Shown here: positions 9,785 through 21,019 of the stretch, piece after piece
Layout of the letters: each line of letters starts with the position of its first letter
Numbering within the stretch: position 1 is the first letter of the stretch
NCBI GenBank assembly: GCA_038503035.1
Contig: JAVSML010024269.1
Span: 1 to 64,000, forward strand
From: Crocodylus rhombifer
Taxonomy: Eukaryota; Chordata; Crocodylia; Crocodylidae
Direction of reading: 5' to 3'
Length of the DNA: 64,000 nt
Position numbers and translations under genes: made by a program
Notes under the pieces: generated by a model
The model's input: only the letters and a program-made list of their open reading frames with translations
Database searches by the model: none
What the model was told of the DNA's origin: nothing

Positions 9785-12700
9785 TTTTCTCTGTTAATTA
9801 GAATCATCCATTAATTGAATTAATTCATTTCTGTACCAACAGAAAGTTCATTAAATTTCTGCTTAAAATTGAGGTCATAGATAGAAGGATTAGTCCAATC
9901 AAAAAGGTACTGCCATTCACTTGTAAAGAAGCTGTATTTCCAATAAAGCAGAGACAAGGTTGTATTAAGGAAGTACTTAAAAGACAGCACAATTTCCTTT
10001 TGTAGAGATACGTTTCTATAGTTCAAAATCAAATGCTGATAATTTAGTGAGGAAATATACAAGATTGGGCCATGCCACCTGCATTTTAATTAACTGACTT
10101 TTGAAGTATTCTTTTTTAGCATAACACATATTTTGGGACTTAAGAATTACTGAAAGATTAGCATTGGTTGGGACATATAAAGATGATGATGATCAGGGAG
10201 AGGTTTACCTGACATATTGTAAAATATTCTCACAGTAATTTTTTTCTTGGGCCCTGTACATCAGTTGAAGAGACCCCTGGGAATCAGAAGTGGCTAGCAC
10301 TTCTGAATATCCTTTTCTGTTGACACCGTGAAAACAGACTCAGAAGGACACTGTCTAATGAGAAACTGAGCCAAATATAAGGGTTTGTCTTTCTCTAAGA
10401 ATTAGAATGACATTTCATGGTCACACGGTCCGGTTAGACTGTAGCTGCTAGACTGTAGATATCTGGATACCTACAGGGCAGAATGTGGCCTTCTATGTTT
10501 TGCCCTCTCTACTTGGAACATGACCACATATTTAAACCAAAAAAAGTATTTTCAAAGCAGAATTTTAATCAAATAAAGCATGGAGAAAAATAACTGCTAG
10601 CTTTCTAGTTTTATCCTCAACTTATAGCCCCCGAACTTGAGAGATACTGCAGCTAAAACTGTCTTTTTGCATTAGGATTATGGAGGGGAAAAATATCAAA
10701 ATTCACTAGTGAAAGATTGGAAATAGAAAAGAGCAGAGTTCTTCATGTTGAGGAAGATGAGCCTTCTTTTTAAATAAGCTATTACAAATCAAAATTTGCA
10801 ACTTTCTGGAATCCATCTGTTTCCCTGAGCTTAATATTTATTTTAAATGTATTTCTTTTCAAAGGTCATTGGTTTCCAGGTCACTTTGTTTTGCTATGAA
10901 TCATTAAGGAAAACTCATCTTTAAAAACCTTGTTTAGATTTGGTAGTCTTACAGTTCAACTCTAGGCATGAACAATTCTTTCCCTTCCCATTTGTTTTCT
11001 CCCCATCCCAGGAAGGAGCTGAATAGCTATGTTTGAAGTTAGAGAACTGCTTCCAGGGGACTTGAGGTTATGTATTTTCTAGACCTGCAGCAGCAGGGCA
11101 ATAATAAATGTACCATACATCCAAGCTCAAATTAAATCTAACAAAGACATATATCCCTTGCCAACAAACTCATTGAACTTTCAAATCTGACATTTCCAGG
11201 GGGGGAAATCAAAATCAGCTAAGTTAGATTGCTTATGTTTAATATTCCTCCTGAGCACCTCTGGAGGGCTTTTCTTGTTTCATTGGGGGATGAGTCAGTG
11301 AATTACACCAAAGGCAATATATTAAAAAAGTATACCAAAAATGTTGCTAGAATGTTAACAACAAGTAAAATCAGCAAGATAGCTGATAAAAACAATGCAG
11401 CAAGAGTCCTGGTTCTTAATCTCCCATAAAGATATTTGACTGCAAAACTAAATAACAAATGAAGAAATCCATGTCTACAAGTTATTCCATTTAGTACTGT
11501 TCAAACAGATAGGACTTATGACCAAATAGCAACAGCAAGTCCTTTCCCCAATGCTGTGTCAGTCACAATACCATTTACTCTGATAGGAAAGAGATCAGAA
11601 CCTAGATGCTCTAGCAGTAACCCACAATTATTTCAGTGTTGTTATGGTCAGTGAGGTTTCTAACTGCCAGGGAAGTGAAGTATCCTAATAATAAATAGCT
11701 AAGTCATATTAGTAGTGAACAGAAGCAGGACCACTATTGGCAGCTGTGGGAGTCAGGGAAAAGTAAGGCAAGACTTGGTGGTGTAATGTTGCTGTTTAAA
11801 ACAGTTAAAAATGTCAGGCTTTCAAACAGATACATTTTACAGATCAGTCATTTCTACAATATATTTTCTGTATGATATTATATTGTAGTTTTAAAGTCTA
11901 CTATATTAGGACTTTGCAAAGCTAAAAGCAAGTGCTGCAGACGTCCAAAGAAAGGGAAATTTTCTTTACATCACTAGAAAGTTCTAAATGTTATCCCCAA
12001 ATGTTCTTAAAAAATTAGACTTTAAATCTATCACTGGAGCAAGACCAAATCCTTCATGTCTGAGTCCTTGACCAGCCTAACTCTGAATATTTGAAATGAT
12101 AAAATAAGTCTTGGGGAAATGGATCTGTAGGTGCAGTTCACATGAGGCAGTCAGTTCACATGAGGCAGTCAAAGTCCATAACACATTCATTTATCATATG
12201 GCTGTGATTTCCATTTTTCTGTTTACCTCTAAGCCTCTTACTTTGATTTTGAAGTGTATTGCCCTATTGTGTACAGCACTACTGGAGTGCTGTAAAATAA
12301 CACTATAATTAGATTTTTCTCTAGATTGATTTTTGTTGCATACTAGGATTCCAAAAGGCAGGTCCTCAGTGGATGCATATTATTTAGACATGTATCTATG
12401 TGGCTTATGTTGTATATACTCTTTATATCACCTTTTCTCAAGAAAAAAGCAAAGATATTTTACAGCATTACATATGAGAGAGAAGATAAGTGACCATTCA
12501 AATTCAGCTAGTATTGGTTAGTTTCTCAAGTGGCTGGGGAAGTGAAGGATTTACAAGAGAAAATTAAGAACAACTACAAATTACAGTGGAAATTTGATAT
12601 ATGCATACATATTACTTGGGTTGAAAACTGGCCAGATAACATGAGTCAAAAAGAGACAAAAATATATATCTTCACAAAATGTGGGTTTTTTACCACGTAA

Positions 12701-13365
12701 TTGTTCTAAAGAAAGAAAAGTGATTGCATTTTTAAAACTTAGAGTTACAAATGAGGCTCAGGTTTCTGGAGCTATGATTAACCACTCAAGCTGCATTCTC
12801 ACAGTTTATATAATCTAAACCTCTGACTTGATTTATAAAATGATTATCTTTTCATACCATTTGTTAACCTGTGTGCAGTTTGTCATTACACTCAGAAACT
12901 CCAGCATTAGTTCACTACCTGAAATAGTGGTGGCTGAACAAAGGTGAGCTACAATTAAGATGAATGCTTGGCAGTACAATCCTAGTAAATTCATGAAACA
13001 AGAATTGCAAACAGCTTGTAGGTAGGTCTTCAGCTAGTATAAAATAACTTCAGGGGATCCATGCCAATCTGCACCAACTGAAAGCCTACCCTCTGGAGCC
13101 TTAAAATGCAACAAAAATCAAACTCTGAACATATTGAATTAAAATACTGTTTTACAGGATCCAATGATGTAAAATATACTTGGCAATCCAGAAAAGAAGA
13201 TAGAGGATTAGATACAATAAAGGATTTAGATATATAAGGCAGGACACAAATAGAACTGGTAAAGAAATGTCTTAGCCCCTCACTAGTTGCTCTCTTACTT
13301 TTGAGACAAAGTTATTAGGTAGCTATGTATTTGGGCTCAAATTACTCTATGTAAATGGTGCTCAG
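9785..13365. other. Long gene-free AT-rich stretch
   Basis: About 3.6 kb without a recognisable repeat or coding frame. The longest open frames are about 80 codons and carry no motifs. It contains a perfect 18-bp tandem duplication at 12135-12170. It could hold conserved non-coding elements or very old repeats. Confidence 0.6.
12135..12170. repeat. Perfect 18-bp tandem duplication
   Basis: 'agttcacatgaggcagtc' is present twice head to tail without mismatch. Confidence 0.95.
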
Positions 13366-13371
13366 GGTTTT

Positions 13372-14168
13372 GGTCCCATGAGCCAGATAAGTGGCATAGC
13401 ACTGGTCCACAGTCTGGGATCAGGCTCCGGGACCCTGGGAGGGTAGGCTAGTATTGGGTTCTGGGGGTTTTGCACTGTCCCTGTGTTAGAAATGGAATAT
13501 TGTTAGAAATGCGCAGCTTGCATCTTGCACCTGATAAGAAAGAAATACTGCCCAAGGCTCCTTTCTCCCCCTCACCCGCCTTAGCCTTTCTCATGCTGAT
13601 ACAGAAGCTGGAATTCAATTGACTGTGGCCTTGGGGTATGAACTTTTGGCGAACTGTTGTAGTTTCTGGGCATGCTTAATGAGCTGATGCATATTTACCT
13701 CTCCGCCCTGCATACTTAAGTAGCTACTTATACTATACATGCGATGTATGTAATGATGTAACTACATGTATGCTCGTATGAAACGGAAGTAGCTGTAAGA
13801 GTTCCGGTGTCTGCACACGTGCTCAGGAGAGAGAAAATAAATTCCGCTTGCAAACACAATTAGTTTGTCAGAAGCTGATTTGGGCATCAATGCCCCACTC
13901 TGACCTTGTTTGCAAACAAATACATCCTTTTGTACTGGCTGATGTTTGTGTGTATGTGATTTTTGTGGGCCTCCAAAGAAACAAACCGCTTTTTGCAACA
14001 CCTGCATGGCAAAATTGGGCTCTGCACTGCCCTGCACACCCAATCTGGAACACAGGGCTGTGGCCTACAGGGCTCCCCACACATCAGTGGGGAGATCTAT
14101 GGGCCAGATGACATGGCACCAGGGGCAGGATCTGGCCTGTGGGCCAGGGGTTAAAGCACCTCTGCCTT
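13372..14168. mobile_element. hAT-like element split by the LTR-like insertion
   Basis: The left end 'cagggttttggtcccatgag' followed by 'ccagat' matches the reverse complement of the right end: 'cagaggtgctttaacccc', 'tggcccacaggccagat'. The ends start CAGRGGT, typical of hAT termini. Between them, 13484-14010 is the second copy of the LTR-like repeat, so the visible hAT parts are 13372-13483 and 14011-14168. No clean 8-bp duplication is left. Confidence 0.45.
13484..14010 (+). mobile_element. LTR-like repeat, copy 2
   Basis: Homologous to 3577-4168 over its length, again starting TGTTAG, with 'tatactatacatgcgatgtatgtaa' and an AATAAA at about 13838. It lacks an internal stretch of roughly 40 bp present in copy 1. 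The flanks carry near-repeats 'tgcactgtccctg' (13471) and 'tgcactgccctg' (14024), which may be related to the target. Likely a solo LTR of a retrovirus-like element. No coding sequence accompanies it. Confidence 0.5.
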
Positions 14169-14169
14169 A

Positions 14170-14640
14170 GGTAACAAGGGTCTACTTCTGTAAGATTCCC
14201 AACATCTAGAATCCTTCACTGAATGAAGCTCACAATTTCTACTTTCCCCAAAGATTTTCCTTTTCATAGCTGGGTCATACAGTTTGATCAATACAGACAG
14301 GCTCCTTACAGCTATGCAAATACAGATAGAAATCCATGGGACCTTTTGCCCACCCATAATCACTAGTTTTCAGGATCAACATCTCATTTCAATAAAAATG
14401 GCATGAAGGGAGGAAGAATATAATATAATGCTGACAGAGAAGGAAGAACAGGTATTACAGCAAAGTCTAAATGACTATTCTGTAAAGATGAGTGTGCAGA
14501 TTTTCCTAATTCTATATTACACAGACACTAAACATCTTTGACAAACTGCTTGCAGTTGCCACTGTAGAAATGTGTCCTTAGAAGAGAAAAAAAATTAGTA
14601 GCGATATCTGCCATATATATGTATGTGTAACAAGAGGCTT
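14170..14640. other. Spacer, nothing recognised
   Basis: Unique-looking AT-rich sequence without motifs. Confidence 0.6.
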
Positions 14641-14649
14641 GGTACTCCT

Positions 14650-15290
14650 GCTACTTCAGGAGAAGGTAGGCTGTTTGAGAAGCAGTCTGCAGGTATGCCA
14701 GGGGGCAATTAGGAATCACATAGCCTAAAGAGGCTGAGCTATCAGGATTTAAGCCCAGAGCTGGAGCTTGGCAGGCAGTTTAGTACTGTAAACTGCAGAG
14801 AGAAGCTCTTGGGCAGGGCTGCTGGTTAACATCTGAGTGGGGATAAGCAACACTGGTGGTTTGTGGAAAAGACTAAAGGGAGGTAAAGAGGTCCCAGATG
14901 ACCCAGGCAGAGAGATAATGGAGGGCCAGGGGGGCAGAGAGAGAACAGAGGGCCCAGAAAGTGAGCAGGAGCTTAAGTGTTCAGGAAGAGAATGGAGGGC
15001 CTGGGGAGCAGGTAGGGCCAGGGTGCCCATATGTCTCACTGGCCTAGGAGTGGGGTCAGGGCTCAGGAAGAGAGAAGGCCAAGGAAGGCTACAGCTGGAA
15101 GCTGAGAGCCCAGGGGTCTCAACTCGCCTAGGATTGGGGCCAGGGTCTAAGGAAAAGGACCAAAGTTTAGGAGGGCCACAGTTGGAAACTGAGAGGGCCA
15201 GAGTGCTCATAGCCCAGAGAAGTGCTGTTGTAAGAATGAACAGAGCCAGGAGCCCATAGCCTGTAGGAGCTGTCATAAGTTAATTAGTAT
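14650..15290 (+). repeat. GC-rich block with ~95-bp tandem repeat, possibly LTR-derived
   Basis: About 2.3 units of roughly 95 bp begin 'ggccagggtgcccatatg' (15014), 'agcccaggggtctcaac' (15105) and 'gggccagagtgctcat' (15204). Each contains a 'gcctaggantggggncagg' core and ends 'gctggaagctgaga'. An AT-rich 'atttaagcccagagctgg' upstream could be a promoter element. Open frames of 140 and 175 codons on opposite strands are low-complexity and overlap, so neither is called a gene. Confidence 0.55.
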
Positions 15291-15724
15291 ATGTGATGCC
15301 CACAAAGGTATTGGGGAGGGTGGAGCCCATGTAACCCACCAGGATGTGGGGGCTGGGGTTTTAAGGTGCACCTCCCCACACACCTTTCACTGGGGAGGAG
15401 ACTGGCCTAGCATTTCTGGGGAGCTCCTGCACCACAAGTAGCACCACCTGACCATCCTTCCCCAGTGGGGTGCAGTTTTCAGTCATACCCAGGACCAATG
15501 CAGGCCTACATGCCTTGGTCTTATCCCTACTGGACCATATGTTGTTCCCAGGCTGCTCTCTCTATCAGACCTTCTACTGTAGCCTCCTATTGCTGGCTGC
15601 CTTTTGCTGGCCCAACTCTCTGAACCCCACATTGGGTGCCTCCCATCCAAAGGCTGAATTTCAGCTTCCTTCATTTTAGCCTACTGTCTCTCTGAGACTT
15701 TCTTCCCCTTGACAGTGATGTGTG

Positions 15725-15745
15725 CCCCCCCCCCCCCCCCCCCCC
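15725..15745. repeat. C21 homopolymer
   Basis: 21 consecutive cytosines within the LTR-like copy A. The length is likely polymorphic or error-prone. Confidence 0.95.
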
Positions 15746-16314
15746 AAATCAAGGGAACTTTCAGCCTCCTTAGGCTCTGGCCCAGCCTCCAGGCCAGTCA
15801 GGGTGCCAGACAGCTTATCATGACCCAGGCCTGCCCCTCATGTTAGGCTTAACTGCCCTTTGGCCTTCTGGCTCTTACCTTCTTGCATTGACCATTTGGG
15901 GTTTCTTGGTCTCATTCCCACAGTAGCTGACCACCTGAGACAACAAGGGTCCCATTCTGGGCCCCACCATACAGCCATCTCACATTGGACTTGCTTAGAG
16001 CCCCAGAGATCTTAATAACACAGCTGTACTCTCAACTGGGCTCACCTGAGCCCCAGGCCTCATGCCTGCCTGTTCTAAATCAGGGGCTTACCTAGCCCCT
16101 GCATAGACCCGCAAGTTGTTAGCCCCTTTCTAGGATGAGTCTTGCTCTCCCTAGGCCTGAGCCTTCTTTGTGGGACTTGGGATCCCACTGGGCCCCCAGA
16201 AACCTCCTACCATCCCCATAGTTCCTTCCTCACCTCCAAGGTGTTATGAGCAGCAGCTCAGCTGGGTGTTGTTATTCTGGCTGCAGCAGCAGACTGTTGC
16301 CTCAGTTTTGTGGG

Positions 16315-16486
16315 TAGGGTGGCCATCATAGAGGACAGTCCAGTTGTCCTCTGTTCTCTATTGAAATAAAACTGGATGCCTTTATGTCCTGTATTTTTCT
16401 CTTCAAGATGACATAAAGGTGCTGAGTTTCGTATCAATAAAGGAGAGTAGCAGAAAACTGAAATGTCCTCTATGTTGGCCACCCTA
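16315..16486. mobile_element. hAT-type MITE
   Basis: The ends TAGGGTGGCCATCATAGAGG and its inverted partner (ending TTGGCCACCCTA) define a 172-bp element. Flanks 'tttgtggg' and 'cctgtagg' match at 5 of 8 positions, compatible with an old 8-bp hAT duplication. Internal 'aggacagt..gtcctc' arms are also inverted. It interrupts LTR-like copy A. Confidence 0.8.
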
Positions 16487-16659
16487 CCTGTAGGTCTTGT
16501 TCTAAAATGGCTGCCTCATCAGGACTGGCCTGCACCTGCTGACAGCCTGCTCTCAGCCTTGAAGTGGCAGACATCCAAAGTGCTCTGCCACACGCCTTTC
16601 CCCTTATAATGGCTACCACAAAGGGGTCTCCCTGCTGCGCACCATACAGGCTCCTCCAT

Positions 16660-17000
16660 AGCCTGCAGCAGCCCATTAAGTGGTAAGCACGTCGATGGTG
16701 CTCCACCACAAATGGCATAGTAACGCTCATGTAGATGCCTAACTGGAAGCAAATCTGCTCCCAGTCAGTCATCTACCAGGGGGTGGGAGGCTGCTCCCTG
16801 GCCCCGGGGAGATGCCTGCTGCTGGGCTGGGCTCTGCCACTATGCTCCACCCCTGGAGCTCCAACCCCTGCCTCCAAGATCGTGATCGGGGAGTGAGGGG
16901 TTGGGAGACCATTATGTCCCAGCACAAGGTCTGTGACCACAGGGCCGGTGCTGGGAGACCCCTACCAACCAGCACCAGCTCCGCAACCCCAAAACCCTAA
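16660..17000. repeat. GC-rich part of a family-A DNA element
   Basis: 'ctcatgtagatgc' followed by 'agcaaatctgctcccagtcag' and 'cagggggtgggag' parallels 36112-36165, where it lies inside the larger family-A element at 35946-36663. The remainder is a GC-rich, partly self-complementary core. Ends are not resolved. Confidence 0.45.
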
Positions 17001-17004
17001 TGAA

Positions 17005-17490
17005 ATTTGAGGACAGTGAAACAAGAAATAGAAAGCACATTTAACATATTATCTCTGTATGTAACCTTACTGAGACCAGTAGCGGAAATGTGTGCGCTGT
17101 TCACAGGTCCCTCTAATAAAAAGAATACTGAAAAAGAGGAGAATGCAGAAAAGCTCCAAAAAATACTTAAGAAAATACCTTATAATAAGATCTCAGCATG
17201 TATAGCATATTGAGACAATTGAGAGGTGATTACATTACATAATATACGTGCCATCATGAGTTAAAATACCAGGTCCAAAATGGGTTTTCCATCCAGTGGA
17301 GAAAGGCAGAACAAAAAACTGCAGCTGAAAGTTAAAGCCTACAAATTCAAATGAGAAGATATATATATTTCTTTTAACTGAGGGTGATGGCCTGCTGTGA
17401 GGAAAAAATGGGGAAAATAAAAAACCAAACAAACAAGAAAACAAGCGGTTGATTCTCACTTGATACCTTCAAACTGAGACCTTTCTATAA
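17005..17490. other. Spacer, nothing recognised
   Basis: AT-rich, no motif. Short open frames only. Confidence 0.6.
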
Positions 17491-17498
17491 GACAGACT

Positions 17499-17802
17499 AG
17501 GCACCTCTACACATACATTTGATCCAGGATCCATTTATTCATGAGTAAACTACTCACAAGTAAACACTCCCAGGCAGGTGGCTACACATGCAGGGAAGCA
17601 GGAGCAGATTTCTTACTTATGGCAAAAACCTGCTCCTGTGGCCCTGCAATGGACCCCTGCTGCCACCACAAGGCTCCCCCTGGGTGCTTGCTCAGGGCCT
17701 GCCAGGGAACACTGTGCCCCAGGGAGCTTGTTCCACTGTAACAATTACTAAACTAAATGTGCAGTAACCACTGGACACCAATGCATATGTAGACATGCCC
17801 AG
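17499..17802. mobile_element. MITE, family A-like
   Basis: Left end 'ggcacctctacacatacat' and right end 'atatgtagacatgccca' form an inverted pair. The interior has a GC-rich centre and a 'tgtgcagtaacca' block also seen in the 31602 and 51704 copies. Confidence 0.6.
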
Positions 17803-17804
17803 TG

Positions 17805-18078
17805 CTTATATTTTATATAAAATACCAATAGTTGAAGTGCAGTTATCATTGTTTCCACTCATCCAGCAAGTGGGAGAATTGGGTTCTAGTCCTTACTCTG
17901 CCTGAAAGGATTCAAACCCATATTTCACTTCCTAGCAGGTTGCCTTAACCTTAAGCGATAGCAGAGTCTTGGGGTTGGACAAGGAAGTCCTCTTCAATTC
18001 TTCCTGTTGAGGCTGGCCCACTTGCACAGAAAATGGACAAGAATCTTGGAGCAAGAGAGTGCCTGGTGCTACATCCGT
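17805..18078. other. Spacer, nothing recognised
   Basis: Short unique stretch directly downstream of the CR1 3' end. Confidence 0.6.
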
Positions 18079-18168
18079 GTTTCATAGTTTCATAGTATCT
18101 AGGGTCGGAAGGGACCTGAGTAGATCATCTAGTCCGACCCCCTGCCATGGCAGGAAAGAATACTGGGG

Positions 18169-20816
18169 TCAAACAACCCCAGCAAGATGTTCATCCAACC
18201 TCCTCTTAAAAACCCCCAGGGTAGGAGCCTGCACCACTTCTCTTGGAAGCTGGTTCCAGATCCTAGCTGCCCTGACCGTGAAGTAGCGCCTCCTGATATC
18301 TAGCCTAAATCTACCCTATGTCAGCTTGTGACCATTATTCCTGGTCATTCCTGGCAGTGCTCAGGGGAACAGAGACTCCCCCAGTGCCTGATGATCCCCT
18401 CTGACTAGTTTATAATAGGCCACTAGATCCCCCCTCAGCCTTCTCTTGTGGAGGCTGAACAGGTTCAGGTCCCGTAGCCTCTCCTCATAGGGCCTGCCCT
18501 GCTGTCCCCTGATCATACGAGTGGCCTCCTCTGGACCCTCTCCATGCTGTCGACATCCCTCTTGAAGTGCGGCGCCCAGAACTGGATGCAGTACTCCAAC
18601 TGCAGCCTGAGCAGTGCCGCATAGAGGAGGAGGATCACCTCTTTGGACCTGTTCGACATGCAACTGTGGATGCATGACAAAGTACGGTTGACCTTCCTGA
18701 CTGCCTCCCCACACTGTGGACCCATGTTCATCTTGGAGTCAATGACAACTCCAAGATCCTTTTCTGCCTCTGTGCTGACAAGAGGGGAGTTCCCCAACCT
18801 GTAGGTATGGTGCCGGTTGTTCCTCCCCAGGTGCATCACTTTAAACTTGTCTGTGTTGAATCCCATCCTATTCTCGTCTGCCCACCCTTGTAACCTGTCT
18901 AGGTCCAATTGTAGCCTGTTGCTTCCTTCCAGTGTGCCCACATCCCCCCACATCTTAGTGTCATCAGCAAATTTGAACAGGGTGCTTTTTATCCCCTCAT
19001 CCAAGTCACTGATGAAGATATTGAACAGTGCGGGCCCGAGGACTGAGCCCTGCGGAACCCCACTGCCCACGTCCTTCCAGACTGAGAAGGACCCAATGAG
19101 AACGGAGTGAGAGACAGTGTCAAAAGCCTTCTGGAAGTCCAGGAAGACTATGTCCACTGCTACCCCTGCATCTAATGATTTGGTGGTCTGATTGTAAAGG
19201 GCTACCAGGTTGGTCTGACAGGCCCTGCCACTGCTGAACCCATCTTGGTTGCCCCTAAGCATGCAATCCCCAGCTGGCCCCTTGTGGATGTGTGCCAGAA
19301 TAATTTTATCAAACAGCTTGCCTAGGATCGAAGTAAGACTAACTGGCCTATAGTTTCCCGGGTCCTCCTTCTTCCCCTTTTTGAAGATGGGAACCACGTT
19401 GGCCCTCTTCCAGTCCTCCGGCACCACACCAGAGCACCACGAGTGCTCATAAAGCCGTGCCAGGGGTCCTGCAATGACCTCAGCCAATTCCTTTAGAACT
19501 CTAGGGTGGAGATTGTCCGGACCGGCTGACTTGAATACGTCCAGTCCCTCCAGAAGTTCCCTAACTAGTTCCTCACTAACCCTTGGCCCAGGTGTGCCTC
19601 CCCTGGGGCCTGAGGGGGGCCCAGCAGGGAGGTGACTGTTCTGGTCCCTACTTAGGAAGACGGAGGCAAAGAAATCATTAAACATGTTAGCTTTGTCGTC
19701 TGGTGTGACGACCAAATTTCCCAACATGTCCTGCAGGGGCCCCACATTACCCGGAACCTTCTTTTTACCCCCTATGTATTTAAAGAAGGACTTGTTATTG
19801 TCCTTAATCTGGGAAGCTAGTCCTAATTCCATCTCTGCCTTGGCCTTCCTGACTGCCCCCCTACATCCCTGAGCGACTGCAGTATAGTCATCCCTGGTGA
19901 TGTCCCCTTCTTTCCATTGGGTGTACGCCTTCCTTTTAGCAAGGAGACATTCCCGGATGCTTTTGGTGAACAATGGAGGCTTGTGTGCCCTCCTGCTCCC
20001 TTTGATCCTCGTTGGGATTACCTTCCTTTGGGCTTGGAGGATCATCTCCTTAAGGAGCGACCACTCTCCTTGGACACCTGGCTCTCCTCCCCTCTGGAAC
20101 CTCAGCGCTTCTCCAACTATCCTCCTTAGCTCGTTGAAGTTTGCCCTCCTAAAATTTAGGGCCGCTGCCTTACTGCATGCCTTTGCCACCTTGCGCTGGA
20201 TGGTGAATTCCAGCAGGCGATGATCGCTGTCGCCCAGGTGGTCGAGCACCCGCAGCCCCCTCACCAGGTCATCACCCATGGCCAGGACTAGGTCCAACAA
20301 GGCATCTCCCTTGGTGGGGCTGTGCACCTCCTGGGTTAGATGGAGGTCCTGCACTCTGTCTAAGAACCTACGTGAGTGGTCAGACCTGGCTGACTGCTCT
20401 TCCCAGGAGATGTCCAGGAAGTTCAGGTCCCCCATGACTACCACATCCTTAGACTTCACTACCTCTGTGAGCTGACCTAAGAATTCCTGGTCAAGCTCTT
20501 CCCCCTGGTTGGGAGGTCTGTAGTAGACCCCCACTGTTAAGCCTCTTTCCCCTCGACTGCCTTGTACTCTAACCCAAAGCACTTCAGAGTGCCCTCCCTC
20601 TGACTCCTTGCTAATTGACGAGGATGTGTATTCCTCCTTAATATAGAGTGCCACGCCCCCACCTCTCCTTCCTATCCTGTCCCTCCTGTACAGCCTATAG
20701 CCCTTGACATTCACCGCCCAGTCATGCGTTGAGTCCCACCATGTTTCAGTGATCCCCACTATGTCAGGGCTGGTGTCAGCTAGCAGGAGGGTGAGTTCCT
20801 CCTGCTTGTTTCCCAT
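18169..20816 (-). pseudogene. CR1 ORF2: APE endonuclease and reverse transcriptase, lightly broken
   Basis: The main open frame (20816-18513) gives 767 residues. The N-terminal APE endonuclease has ITETWW (Glu24), GDLN (Asp130, Asn132) and SDH (197-199). The RT follows with the PIFKKG/NYRPVSL finger block, motif A (FLDFQKAFD), motif B (GVPQGSVLGP) and the catalytic FADD (616-619). About 30 residues normally between motifs A and B are missing in frame. Near 18545 the frame shifts. The thumb/C-terminal part continues in another frame ('ATRMIRGQQGRPYEERL') to a natural stop at 18169, with two further in-frame stops (around 18360 and 18317) that look like C-to-T changes. The real start could lie slightly upstream ('LKCLYTNTHS' is open before Met1). 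Confidence 0.9.
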
Positions 20817-21019
20817 ACTATGAGTGTTTGTGTAGAGGCATTTGAGGCCTCCTATGGATGTGTGTACTGACCCCCTAGTCCCAGCATTGCCCTGGCCCGT
20901 CGCTTACCTATTTATTCATTTCGCTCGTTGGTCTAGGCTGGGCTGTAGTTGTGGGTGTTGCTTGGTCTGGCAATCCAATGTTTCCTCCGCCCTCAACTTC
21001 CCCTTCCCCCAACGAGCCT

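Larger units (their letters stand above)
15300..16560 (-). mobile_element. LTR-like element, copy A
   Basis: Shares a series of blocks in the same order with 55135-56050: 'gggtgc(c)agttt..agtcat..ccaggaccaa', 'cacctccaagntgtt', 'gcagcanactg' and 'gttntaaaatggc'. In copy B the block before 'aaaatggcc' contains a minus-strand TATA box, so I read both as minus-strand LTR-like sequence. Copy A carries a 172-bp hAT MITE at 16315-16486 and a C21 run. No gag, pol or env sequence adjoins. Confidence 0.4.

Noticed and set aside
14749..15276. 175-codon minus-strand ORF and a 140-codon plus-strand ORF
   Set aside because: Both derive from the 95-bp tandem repeat block and mirror each other. Leu/Ser/Pro-rich without domain.
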